The position numbers and the translations under genes were made by a program. Under the pieces are notes generated by a model. It searched no databases, was not told where the DNA came from, and worked only from the letters and a program-made list of their open reading frames with translations. Shown here piece by piece: positions 1-9,863 of a stretch of 64,000 nt of DNA. This DNA comes from Thozetella sp. PMI_491 (taxonomy: Eukaryota; Ascomycota; Sordariomycetes; Chaetosphaeriales; Chaetosphaeriaceae). The DNA lies in assembly GCA_021432635.1 (NCBI GenBank), contig MU270023.1:744001-808000 (forward strand), given 5' to 3'. The number at the start of each line of letters is the position of its first letter. Positions within the stretch are counted from its first letter, which is position 1.

Positions 1-53
1 CCCAGAGATCCCATATCACTTCCAGAGTTCCGAGCCAGGCGGTGGTAGCTGGC

Positions 54-557
54 TTAGAAGCAGCCCTTGCAGGCGTCGGGCTGCGATCCGGGGTTAGCAC
101 TCCTACATAGATCACTATTTGCTTGGATTGTTTGCTTACGGTGTTGACACCAGCGTTGACGGCAGCAGCAATGCAGGCAGCATCGGCAATGGGGTCTAGC
201 AGATTGATCAGCGCCGTTGCGAAGGAAAGGTAGATGGGGACTCGAGGCATGCGTCCCCTCGAGGGTTCCTTACTCAGACCCTCCTCAACAAGTGCGGCAC
301 CGCAAGCGACGACTGTGGGCGCCAGAGCCGCGACGCACTCTGTGGGTAGCAGTGGGGTTAGCATATCGGGCGATCTCGCTCCGGTATTGAGGAGGTGCTT
401 TCTACTTACTGGCAATGGTGGAGCAGAGGCTGATGCTGATCATGTTGTCCTGGACTTGGACGGCGCGGCTGTCGATTCCACGGGCGGAAGGACCGGCCTG
501 GGCCTGGACGCCGGCGAAGATGGGGAGGATGGCAACGAAGATGGTGGAGAACTGCAT
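54..557 (-). CDS. small secreted cysteine-containing protein, CBP-like (98 aa, 4 exons)
   Basis: Four exons on the minus strand (557-410, 339-274, 195-140, 80-54) join in frame through three introns with GTAAGT/GTAAGG/GTAAGC donors, giving 98 residues. The product begins MQFSTIFVAILPIFAGVQAQ, a clear signal peptide. After a short pro-like segment come Cys residues in KCVAALAPTVVACGAAL, ADAACIAAAVNAGV and DACKGCF at the very C-terminus. This spacing of about six Cys in a small Ala/Val-rich helical protein recalls the secreted fungal calcium-binding (CBP) type family, but I assign that only tentatively. None of the exons alone would be called as a gene. The start is the first Met of the signal peptide and lies about 150 nt below a TATA-like box. 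Its role is unknown; an effector-like or extracellular function is inference. Confidence 0.72.
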
Positions 558-595
558 TTTGATGGTGGTGGTGGAGATGATTGGGGAAATGTGGT

Positions 596-617
596 GTAGA
601 AGTGTTGTAGAAGTGTT
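596..617. repeat. 11-bp direct tandem repeat in the 5' leader
   Basis: The unit GTAGAAGTGTT occurs twice back to back (596-606 and 607-617) inside the presumed 5' leader of the minus-strand secreted protein gene. Confidence 0.6.
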
Positions 618-705
618 GTGGTGAGGATTGGGGCTGGAGTGGTTGTGATGAAGCTGCTGATGCTGATGATTTCTTTTGGTCCAGAACGGCGCGATCTCTG
701 GACTT

Positions 706-712
706 CTTTATA
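706..712 (-). promoter_or_regulatory. TATA-like box for the small secreted protein gene
   Basis: TATAAAG on the minus strand, about 150 nt upstream of the ATG at 557. It is followed by a C/A/T-rich, G-poor leader rich in CATCACCAC and ACAACAC runs, typical of highly expressed fungal genes. Confidence 0.5.
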
Positions 713-3700
713 CCTCTTCGTCGCTCGCTTTGTGGCACTTCGTAGTCTATGTTTTTTGGTGCATCATACAACTCAATTCCTCGAAGTACAAGTTCTCCGA
801 GCTAGCAAGTAGAGTCGTCCTCCTTCGCGCCTCGTTGTTTCCTTCACAAGGTGCGGGATCCTTTAGGATGGGCCCGGTCAAGGTCGCCGGAGCCGTGTCA
901 ACGGTTTGACGTCAGGGGCTATCCCCGGCAGCCGTCTTGGATAGAGCTGCTCGGTGGAGAAATGGGAGTTGTGAGCCACATTCGGAGGCTCCATGCGGCA
1001 GGCAGATGCCTTAGTTCAGCCCCTTCATGGGCCCTGGCCTGCCGCCCATAGCCACAAGTTGGCTTGTGCTGCGTTCCCCTGACCGAGCCTCGGTCCCACT
1101 TGGGGAAAAATCCAATTGACTTAATGCATTAACCTCCGGTGCCTACCCCTAGTTATCCACAACGAATGCTCAAGAATCGTCGACGGCTGTTACAAACGCG
1201 CGCAAGTATAGACGGCGGGGTTCTGATAGGCTATTTTTCGTACATCTAAGTCGTTGTGATGATAATCGCTCCCCATCACTTCCAGTTTTGGCATCTCTGA
1301 TGGACGGGTTGATTCTCTCGCTGCGTGAGAATAGTAAGACAGGGGCCGACTTCCAGCCGTCCTGTGTCCTTTTCGTCCTTTTCGGCCGTTCGAGGAGCGC
1401 CGGTATGTTATTAGGAAAGATTTGCCCTTCTATCTTGGCATTGATGGACGGTGCCTTCCCTAGGCGAACGCGGTAGCCTTCCCCCTTCTGCGCCCCGTTC
1501 GCATGCACGGCCATGTGCAGGGCCGCTAGGAGCGCCTCCTGCCCCCACTAGGCCCTACTCGCGGGATCTGGGGAATCGGTACTAAGTGCGGCGTGGCGGA
1601 AGCACAGGCGAGCGAGGCGAGTTGGTCCACCCCTTTCAAAAGCCAGGGGCACGAAACAATCGGCTCGCGCTAGTCCCGATCCTGTGTGCAGATCTTGGAG
1701 ATGCCGGCAGTCCTCAGCGAACCCAGGGAGCTCGCTTCTCTCAGGCGCAGTTCGGGGCGGCCGAGCTGACTGGCAGGCGGGAGAGCTTCAGCCGATCGTA
1801 ACCTGAGGACGGGTTTCCCCCCAAAAATATAGGTACGTAAAATTGAACGGCGGAATATGATCCATAGACATCACCCTGCCCGCGCACGAAGATCTCCCAA
1901 ATCCAAGCCAGCCCAGGACAGACAGTTCGCGCCAAGCCTGGCTTGCCACGGGCGGCTACCGAGCTGCCGTCTCAGAAGCCTGAGGAACTCCACATCCCGG
2001 GACTTTTTTGCATAGGAATGAGGGCGACGGGCCAGCTCAAAATCCTGCCGCCTCCCGCTAAGCGGGCAGCGCGAATAGCTGTACACCCAGCATGTATTCC
2101 AGAAAGAAGACATGGCCTTCCACATACTTATCCAGCATACCCCAGATTCCTGACCAGGGCCGATGCCAAGGAGCCCGCGCCCTAGGCAGCACCAAGGGAT
2201 TTATGTCTATATGTCGCTCCACACGGCACCCATCTGTCCAATGGGCAGCGAAGGAGCACTATGCAGCGGCCGCCCAGCCGCTCGAAAACATGATATAAAG
2301 TGCCGAACAAGCAAAAATAGCGCGATCCTCGGTGTCAAGTTGAAAAACTGCGCCGCTAGGACCTCATGCACAGTAAGGCACAGTAGGCGCTGTCGCTAAG
2401 GATTAACACGCCACGCACTTCCCAAAGGGAATAGACTCCTATGTCGGTAGTAGTTACGTAGAAAACCTCACTAACGATCGATGCAGCCTCACGGTGGACA
2501 GGAGAACTAAGTTGCAATGGGTTACGATGGTCTCTGCGGCCCATTTTTTGTTCAAAAGTACACAAAAGTCTTTCATACCAAGCTACGAGCACACAGTGTG
2601 CCGAACACCCCAAGAACCCGACTGGGGGCACAGCAAGTTAAGCTATTCTCAGATACCGAGAAGAGGATTCAGGTCGCTAAAGGACGTGGATGACAAGATC
2701 TACCTGCAACGTCCGTCAAGAGCTCCTTCGCCATCAGTTGCCGCTAGAAGGTTGCGTTCAGAGACACCGCACAAGGCTTCATGCGGGCGGAATTGGTCAA
2801 AACGTGGAATGGAAGCAGTAGATCCAAACTTGGTTCGATATTACAAGTCAGAAGCCAAGACGTTGAACCAGTTGGGGTCTCGCTCAATCCAGCCACCGAC
2901 AAGTCTCTGGTATGTGTTAATTTGATTTTGAAGGTCACTTCTCGATAATGCGGGACGTACTCAACTCAAGTGGGTGGTTTTTAAGCCTGAGAGACAACCA
3001 CAGAACATGCTCTACGTAGAACTAACTACCTAGTGCTGCAGAAGAGGCAGTCATGTTGCATGTCTGAATTGATGCCCGACTCTGTCATTCGAGGTAAAGG
3101 TAACTAGAACAAGTGTTTTACCGAGCGTGTAGATGCTATCAACGTCGGCAAGGACTTTGCCCTGGGACTTGTGAAACTCGCAGGGCACGGCCTTGCCTCT
3201 CGTGCCCCACAACGCAGATGCTCTCCTTCGCTAGATCCTCCACTACGTCAACTATGATGGCGATGGGATGCAATCCCCTCAGGGCGTAGCGAGTACCAGA
3301 ATAAGTTGTTCTGTCGATCGCCATGGTACCGCAGCCGCACCTAGTGCGGGGGCGTACAGCTGCTAGCTGTGCCGCCCCACGAGATAGGAGGGGGCTGTAC
3401 GGCCCGCTTAAGCGTGGAGCACGTTATGCGAAGAGCAAAGACCACAACTTAAGTGTTGCCTATTGCGAACTCGGGACAACCATGCTTGGATATGCTTAGC
3501 AGGGACCCCCTGTTATTGATTTTCTCGCTCGTACGAGCAGTCTATTCGTCGGTCGCCAGAACATCCCCTGCGCCGCATCCTGGAACCACCTCAACTACCA
3601 CACAGTATCCATGATTTACCCGCTGCGGAACCACAGTTACACACTTGTGAGGCTTTGCAACCGGTAGGAATAGAAAAATTTGCGGGTTTGTGTTCTATTA

Positions 3701-3830
3701 GGAAGTCTCTAGATACATGGGCCAAGTATACGCGTCCCATCCTGTGATCCATGCTTGAGCCTGTAGGTGGCAGACAGTTGTGATGCGCAAGGAGACGGCT
3801 CATAGGCAAAAATAGAGGTCATGAGAGGGA
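713..3830. other. gene-free stretch, no recognisable genes
   Basis: About 3 kb with only short, mutually overlapping open frames and no recognisable protein motif on either strand. Composition varies locally. It may be decayed repeat or old intergenic DNA, but I saw no terminal repeats, target-site duplications or transposase motif that would name an element. Confidence 0.5.
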
Positions 3831-3839
3831 GAAAAATAT

Positions 3840-3847
3840 TATAAATA
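3840..3847 (+). promoter_or_regulatory. TATA box for the 8-Cys secreted protein gene
   Basis: TATAAATA lies about 145 nt before the ATG at 3993. A long leader follows, almost free of G and rich in CATCTT and CCACAAC runs. This arrangement resembles that of the other small secreted gene at 54-557. Confidence 0.6.
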
Positions 3848-3992
3848 AGTCAACCTCCTCGCACTTCGTTGCTTCATCTTCACCAACACACAACAGCACT
3901 CAACACTACAAGAACATCCACAACAATCCCATCTCAACCACCACATCTTTCTGCCCATCTTTCTACACATCTTCCCCAAACCAACAATCAAG

Positions 3993-4367
3993 ATGCTTTC
4001 CACCACCTTCACCACTGTTGCCGCGGGCGTCGCCGTCTTCGCCAGCTCTGCCATGGCTGCTCCCTCGACCAACCCGCTGGAGCGCCGCGACTCGGGCACC
4101 TGCAACTTCTCGCAGCAGGGCGGCCAGAACTGCTTCACCGTGTCCATCGACAGCGCCCAGGACAGCGGCCTCTGCAAGGGCATCAACGACAACCTCAAGG
4201 GCCAAGCCAACTGCGCCGGCATCACCGGCTGGACCTGCTTCACCAACGGCAACACCAAGACCGCCAGCTTCTGCGCCGGCCTCGGGTGCTCCGCCAAGAA
4301 CGTCCAGGACGTCATCTGGGTCGCCACCTCTCCCCACCTCGGCGGTGTCAGCTGCATCCAGAACTAG
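3993..4367 (+). CDS. small secreted 8-cysteine protein, orphan (124 aa)
   Basis: Single-exon gene of 124 codons. It begins with a signal peptide (MLSTTFTTVAAGVAVFASS, likely cleaved after AMA) and then a short propeptide ending in LERR, a possible Kex2 site near residue 32. The mature part of about 90 residues holds eight Cys (TCNF, NCFT, LCKG, NCAG, TCFT, FCAG, GCSA, SCIQ), an even number that suggests four disulfides. Coding bases are strongly C-ending at third positions, unlike the flanks. The start sits in AATCAAGATGC, downstream of a TATA box and CT-rich leader, which suggests strong expression. I do not recognise the family. An extracellular, effector-like or antimicrobial-like role is inference from size, secretion and Cys content alone. 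Confidence 0.85.
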   Translation: MLSTTFTTVAAGVAVFASSAMAAPSTNPLERRDSGTCNFSQQGGQNCFTVSIDSAQDSGLCKGINDNLKGQANCAGITGWTCFTNGNTKTASFCAGLGCSAKNVQDVIWVATSPHLGGVSCIQN

Positions 4368-4579
4368 ATTTTCTGCCTATCTCATCCTCTCTCTTCATCT
4401 TTGGGACTTTAAAATTCGTGCTGGGACTCAGGAAGGGGTTATTCGGTCATCGGCGGGCAGCATTGGTCTCTGATACTGGAGTCGACAAGGAACCCGTAGC
4501 TACAAGTATCGGCATCCGCTGCATAGCTGCTATCTGTTTGAATATGAAATTGTCTTCCGTCTAAACATCTTGGCCCCTC

Positions 4580-4585
4580 AATAAA
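4580..4585 (+). terminator. AATAAA polyadenylation signal
   Basis: AATAAA about 213 nt beyond the stop of the 8-Cys secreted protein gene, followed by an A-rich run. This is a plausible 3' end signal. Confidence 0.45.
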
Positions 4586-5466
4586 AAAGTGAGAAAACCT
4601 AGGCAACAGTGACGAGCTAATCTTGAGTATCCATAACGAGGCAGTGTGTCTTTATGTGACAATGACTATTGTAGGCCCAAGCAACCAACCGTGGCTGATA
4701 GTAGCAATTTCTTGTATGTGCGATGGACTACATGCTATTTTACAATGGTATCTAGCTTACATCACCAGAGTGGAAGAGGTCCTGCGCTCTCCGCGAGGGT
4801 CCAGAACCTTGTCTGACGCCACAATGCCCAGACTAGTGGTACAAATGGCAAGACAACGAGACTACTTTGATAAGCAGCTATATCTCTCACTATAATTACG
4901 CCCTTATCATCAAATTTTAACAAGGATCTCTATGCGGTTCCTCTTAGTAAGCGGAGGGCGTGGCGTAATAGTCCTATTACCTTTACGAATATTAGTGCTA
5001 CAGTCCGGTCAGGGCCTCCTTCGTCGGCGGTACGCTGGACGTGAGGGCGGATTTCCTGAACGACTGTGATCGTTATCTTGGGTAAAGCTTCCCTTACCGA
5101 TATGGGGACGAGTATGGATGACTAAGTTCTGACCAAGTATAAGTAAAGTGTGTGTGATAAAGCTTGATTCTTCTTTCTCTAGAGTGGCGATACGCTTATC
5201 TATATACTCGTGCGGGTAGCTCTTAAGCGTTGCGTTAGCATAGATATCTATGGCACTCTGGAGGCTCGGCGTTACAGAGCGAGACTCTAGGTCCTAGTTG
5301 CTCTGCCGGTAAAGCGTAGCAAACCGGCGATCCTTGCCTAAGCGTTGGGTACGGTTGACAAGCGGAAGCGAACTGTAACAAGTTATTAGAGAATTAAAAG
5401 GAGGATTGGGCTTTTAAGAAATTTATACTGTTTAAATATAGGAGTAGTCAAAAGAGCTGGTTAATA
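4586..5466. other. intergenic, AT-richer, no gene seen
   Basis: No long frame or recognisable motif. The AT-rich composition fits decayed intergenic DNA. Confidence 0.45.
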
Positions 5467-5860
5467 TTACTTAGAACACGGGCACGTATTCCCCCGGAAG
5501 GTGTTTTCATCTTCTAGGGGAAATACCTGGTCGTCACCACCTTGCCTCCCTGTGTCAAGGAGATAGCCTGCCGTCGCGACGACAAAAAGGCCGGCCTGCT
5601 TAGCTAGCTGCACGGTATACATTCCCACCGTACTCGCGCTGCCCGAAACAAGAAACGAGCCGGCGATTGTCGCAGGCCGAAACGGCTGTGGGAGACCGAG
5701 GCGCTGCACGGGAGCTTGTACAGCGGTTGCGTACGCAAGCTGAATGGCCGACGCCTCCTGTGGGGAGGTAGTGGCTGGGATGGCAAACACCCGTGTGGCT
5801 TCTGTAAGTAAGACCTCAGCAAGGGCGCCCGGTGTACGGGTGGTCGTCGTGCTCGCAAGC
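5467..5860 (-). pseudogene. fragment of a zinc-type (MDR) enoyl reductase/alcohol dehydrogenase
   Basis: Read on the minus strand, this fragment shows the middle of the medium-chain dehydrogenase/reductase fold. GALAEVLLTEATRVFAIPA matches the GAFAEY-type segment of ToxD/LovC-like trans-enoyl reductases. It continues through SPQEASAIQLAYATAVQA to the nucleotide-binding strand-turn-helix GSASTVGMYTVQLAKQAG and LFVVATAG, where the glycine pattern is still visible. The two ends lie in slightly different frames. The N-terminal catalytic domain is not recognisable upstream, and the protein breaks off soon after the Rossmann start. Full-length relatives have about 340-370 residues, against about 120 here. 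It therefore looks like a decayed remnant. Its nearness to a P450 suggests the relic of a secondary-metabolite locus, which is inference. Confidence 0.6.
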
Positions 5861-6551
5861 CAATTTTGGAAGCATTTGTCCGAGTGGCTTACAATGTTCA
5901 GTTATAGCGTCAAGCGCCATCGGCATTGTTCTTGAAGCCACACAATGCAAATAAAGATCCATCCAACAGCCCTGGGATGCCCCCGTAGAACTTCCAGGAA
6001 GGAGAACATTGATCCATGGTCCCGGACCAGACGCTCGGAAAATATGGCTTTGACATTGCCTTGCATCTGAGCCCTCGGTGTCGTGTTGCAGGTGATAATG
6101 ACCAGTCTCGGCAAATTAAGTGAATCCCCCCACGATGCTGAATGCCGTCCGGAGAACCTCCCAACTAGCGTCTCGAATTCCTCTAAAGCCGGAGAAAACT
6201 CCACCTCCACAACCACAAACTCCAAGCGCACGACCCCAGAGTGGAGGATATGCCGGGTTTTTGGCTCATGGCACGAGCTATCGCTTCCCCATGGGGAAAA
6301 AAGCCAATCAGATCTCAGAAGCCCCTTGACTCTATCACTAACCGTCTCAGGTCATCGATGCCCAAGTCGGCACTTGTGGCGTTACGCCTTGGGGTGGTGG
6401 CACCTATGTATCTATGTAAAAACTCTCTTCGATTTCCAACTTTAGTTTTCGATGTCACCGCTGTCGTTTCTGGCGCACACTGATGTTTTAGTCTATCGCC
6501 TAAACTCACCATCACCATTAGAGGTCCTCCGGATACCGACAACTAGAAGCC
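5861..6551. other. intergenic, 5' of the P450 gene
   Basis: An open frame of 109 codons runs on the minus strand (about 5902-6231), but it shows no motif I recognise and could be either further decay of the neighbouring remnant or chance. The last part is presumably the P450 promoter; no clear TATA box was picked out. Confidence 0.35.
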
Positions 6552-8291
6552 ATGTCTGTTCTCCAAATTCCGGATCTTTCAGTGGCCACTACCCTATCTA
6601 TACTCTCTGGCAGCATTGCAGCATACTGGGTTTGCTGGGTTATATACTCAACATGTTTTCATCCACTGCGAAGTATCCCCGGCCCGTTCTTAGCCTCTAT
6701 CACCCGCCTCTGGATTATGATCCAACTACGCCAGGGCACAATGGAAAAAGCCCAGAGGGCTCTTCATGCTAAATATGGGCCTCTCATTCGAATCGCTCCA
6801 AATGAGGTTGCCTGTGCAAGCCCGGATGCTGTCAAGATTATTTACCCAGTCTCCGGGCCGTTGCAGAAGACCGATTTCTACCCTGTATGGGGCAACAACT
6901 CTTTTAGCAAATACCCTGACCACTTCAGCGTGACGAATGAAAAGGTTCACTCGGAACGGAGGCGCATTGTCAACAATGTCTACAGCCTCTCCAATGTCTT
7001 AAAATCGGAAAGCTATATCGACAAATGTTCCCAAATGTTCACGGAGCGCCTTGGCGAGTTCGCAGATACGAATAAGGTTGTAGACCTGGGCAACTGGCTA
7101 CAGATGTGAGGAGTGACTTTTTAAATACCCTCTCTTCATCCCATCTGATCGTACAACAGCTAATGCGGCAGATAAAGGTACGCTTTTGATGTTATAGGCG
7201 AACTGTACTTCGGGAACATGTTTGGCTTCATGAAGAGTCGCCATGACCACGGCAGGTTTATTGCCTCCCTGGACACCTTGATGCCTCCACTATGCCAGGT
7301 AGCCGTAGCACCAACCTACGCTCGACCCTTCATTTTGGGCTCCTCTGTTCTGATCCCTGCCGTTCGGAAAGCCTTAGATTCCGTCAACAACATCGCCAAG
7401 GCGGCAAGGTCTTGCGTGGCCGAACGATGTGACGCGTTGGCCGCGGGAGCACAACCACGCTCTGATCTCCTGCAGCAATTGCTTGATATACGGCAGGCGA
7501 AATCGGATAAGGTCGACTTCGGTATCCCAGAAATACAGCAAGAAGCTTATGTCGCTATGTAAGTCCTAAAGAAACTTCGAACAACTGCCAGGGCGGGTAG
7601 CCTGACTGACTCGTTGCCAGATTTGCCGGTTCTGATACTACAGCGATTGCGTTTCGGGCGGTGTTTTATTACCTATTGAAAAGTCCTGCCGTTTACCAGG
7701 ACTTGCTCGCCGAGCTGGATGCCGCTGCTGAGTCCGGCCAGCTGAGCACTCCAGTGAAGTATTCGGAAGCTATCAAACTACCGTTGCTCTGTGCATGCAT
7801 TAAGGAGGCCATGAGGCTCCACCCAAGCGTCGCCCTTACAATGCCACGAGTCGCGCCAGCATTGGGACTGAATCTGTGTGGTCATCACATTCCTTCAGGC
7901 TATCGAGTGGGGATCAATCCCGCTGTCCTGCAGTATGACACGTCCGTATTTGGCGCAGACGCGTACACCTATAGACCGAGAAGATGGCTAGAAGACAGCA
8001 ACGCTAGCGTGGTCATGGATCGATCTATGATCCAGTTTGGCGCCGGAACTAGAACTTGCATCGGGAAAAATGTGAGTAGTGCTTCGATCCATCAAGTGAG
8101 TTGCCACTGCGTTGTCGTTTAACTAATCTTGGGGCCTCCAGATTTCTCTCGCTGAACTTCATAAGCTCGTCCCACAGCTGCTCAGGACCTTCACATTCGA
8201 GTTAGCTACCCCTGGCCTAGAATGGAAGACACACAACAATTGGTTCAACAAACAAACCGGGCTGAATGTACACGTGAAGAGGAGGCAATGA
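6552..8291 (+). CDS. cytochrome P450 monooxygenase (511 aa, 4 exons)
   Basis: Exons 6552-7105, 7178-7558, 7621-8071 and 8142-8291 join in frame to 511 residues, the usual length for a microsomal fungal P450. The N-terminus has a membrane anchor (SIAAYWVCWVIYSTCF) followed by the proline hinge RSIPGPF. The I-helix oxygen-binding motif reads FAGSDTTAIAF, the K-helix ExxR is KEAMRLHP, the PERF-like segment is PRRWLE, and the haem loop FGAGTRTCIG places the cysteine thiolate at about residue 458. All diagnostic residues are intact, so the enzyme should be active at the ER face. General resemblance is to the pisatin-demethylase-like fungal CYPs, but I cannot name the CYP family or substrate. Intron 1 ends in AAG rather than CAG or TAG. 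The neighbouring reductase remnant hints at a former biosynthetic locus. Confidence 0.92.
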
Positions 8292-8772
8292 GTGAAGGGG
8301 CGTGGATATGATAGCAGAGATTCTGAAGTATTTTAGAATTGTACATCATATTATGGCAATGGAAGGCTCAGCAAGATAGGATTTGTACCACTGGGTGGAC
8401 GAACGGCCGCGAATATAGTTATGTTTTTAATTTGACTCGTGTGATTATTCATATTTGGCGCACAGGAGCGGTCGGAATCTATAATTCTTTCGTAGTATGG
8501 GACAGAAGCCAACGCCCTGGTTTGATAAGCATAGATGTTGGGGGCAACCCTATTCGCCAATGTTCAAAATAGGTACAGACAGCCAGGGCCTGATCAGTTA
8601 AGAAGACTTATGCGTCCAGCAACTAGCCTTCCGAGAATCGCTCGATAAATCCCCTCATCAGCATCTCTCAGCTTCTGGAGGCATCTCGCTCTTCTCCGCA
8701 CACTGAACTCCTTTTCAGACAGTGCCGTACATGTACCGTGCGGTCCGAAGGCAAACTTGACTCCCGCCGGTC
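8292..8772. other. intergenic, no gene seen
   Basis: Moderately AT-rich, with only short frames on both strands. Confidence 0.4.
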
Positions 8773-9015
8773 ATGGTCATCTGCCAGAAGAGATATCAAG
8801 GTGTCGTATCTCTTGATTTTTGGGACGGCTTTGGTCGAACGCCGTTATTGTTGGGTACTGTGGGAGCTCACGAGCAGGTTGTTCGACTGTTGCTGACAAA
8901 AGATCGGTCTGACCTAACACCGTTATTTTTGAGGAAGCTATCCATCTTCCTCGAGAAAGATGAGGAGCCAATGACAAGTTCGCAATACACCATTACCCCG
9001 AGTCTACTGATATAG
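8773..9015 (+). pseudogene. ankyrin-repeat fragment
   Basis: An 80-codon frame contains one recognisable ankyrin unit, DGFGRTPLLLGTVGAHEQVV followed by RLLLTKD, the consensus GxTPLxxAxxxGHxxVVxLLL with substitutions. The sequence then loses similarity. Fungal ankyrin proteins carry many such units, so a single degenerate copy in otherwise non-coding DNA is best read as the remnant of a decayed NACHT/ankyrin-type gene. Confidence 0.45.
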
Positions 9016-9863
9016 TCCATGTTCGCACCTATGTAGCGGGCCTCTGCAGTCGTTAAATGTGGATATGCCTAATGCGGACCCGCCGTTGTCTCCGCCAGGC
9101 TTGGCACCCCAGCCACTAAGATGGGGGATTCAGGCCATGTGCGCCGGTATCTACGTCCTTGGCCCCCGCAAGGCCGATGCCAGTGCCGGAGTTATTACCA
9201 GCTGCGGGCCCAAATCTCCCGGCGCGGTGGTTCTCCGCGTAAACCTCCCGGGATGCTTCCATATCGCTGACCGACGCGGCCGGGACTTCCGATGACGTCG
9301 CCCATAGGTCCACCGTAGCTCTCGCGTGCCTCTCTATTCGAGTCTACTCAGCAATTCCTTGGTACCATATTTGCCTGTCAAATCGTATTCCTGTCCGTAG
9401 GAGCCTTGCCGGGAGCACGGGGGAAAGACGTCCGCCCAGGTAAGGGTAAAAAGTAAACTTCCCTCGCACTTATACCTTACTCGTGCGCTCCTACACTTTG
9501 GTACCCTTTAAGCAAACGGGTCCGTGGACATGGCATGGATATCTGCCGATCAGAGAGGGTCGAATTTGCTTGTCGAATCAGGGAATCTTTCACGGTCATA
9601 CCCTTCGGATTTGAGCCCTGTCGCAATATAGAGTGCGGAGATCAACTGGGGAGCCTGGTCGGTTTTTGCGCTAGCAGGCTAACGGTCGCTTAGCTATCGG
9701 GGCCACCTTCGATGGGTCCGAACAAAGACCCGGAACTCAGATGCCGGGCTGGTGCGAAGCTCACGAGTAGATAATGAAGCTGGATTCCCGTATGGTTCGG
9801 CTTGAGAACACTCGCCTCGCACACTTGGAATTTGTCCACTGAAGCTAGTGTCCTACGTAAGAG
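9016..9863. other. intergenic, promoter side of the phosphoesterase gene
   Basis: A GC-rich island (about 9060-9300) is open on both strands for 65-80 codons but shows no motif. The rest is AT-richer with no gene seen. Confidence 0.35.

Noticed and set aside
5902-6231. 109-codon minus-strand frame as a possible gene
   Set aside because: No motif; may be part of the decayed reductase locus or chance, so not called as a gene.
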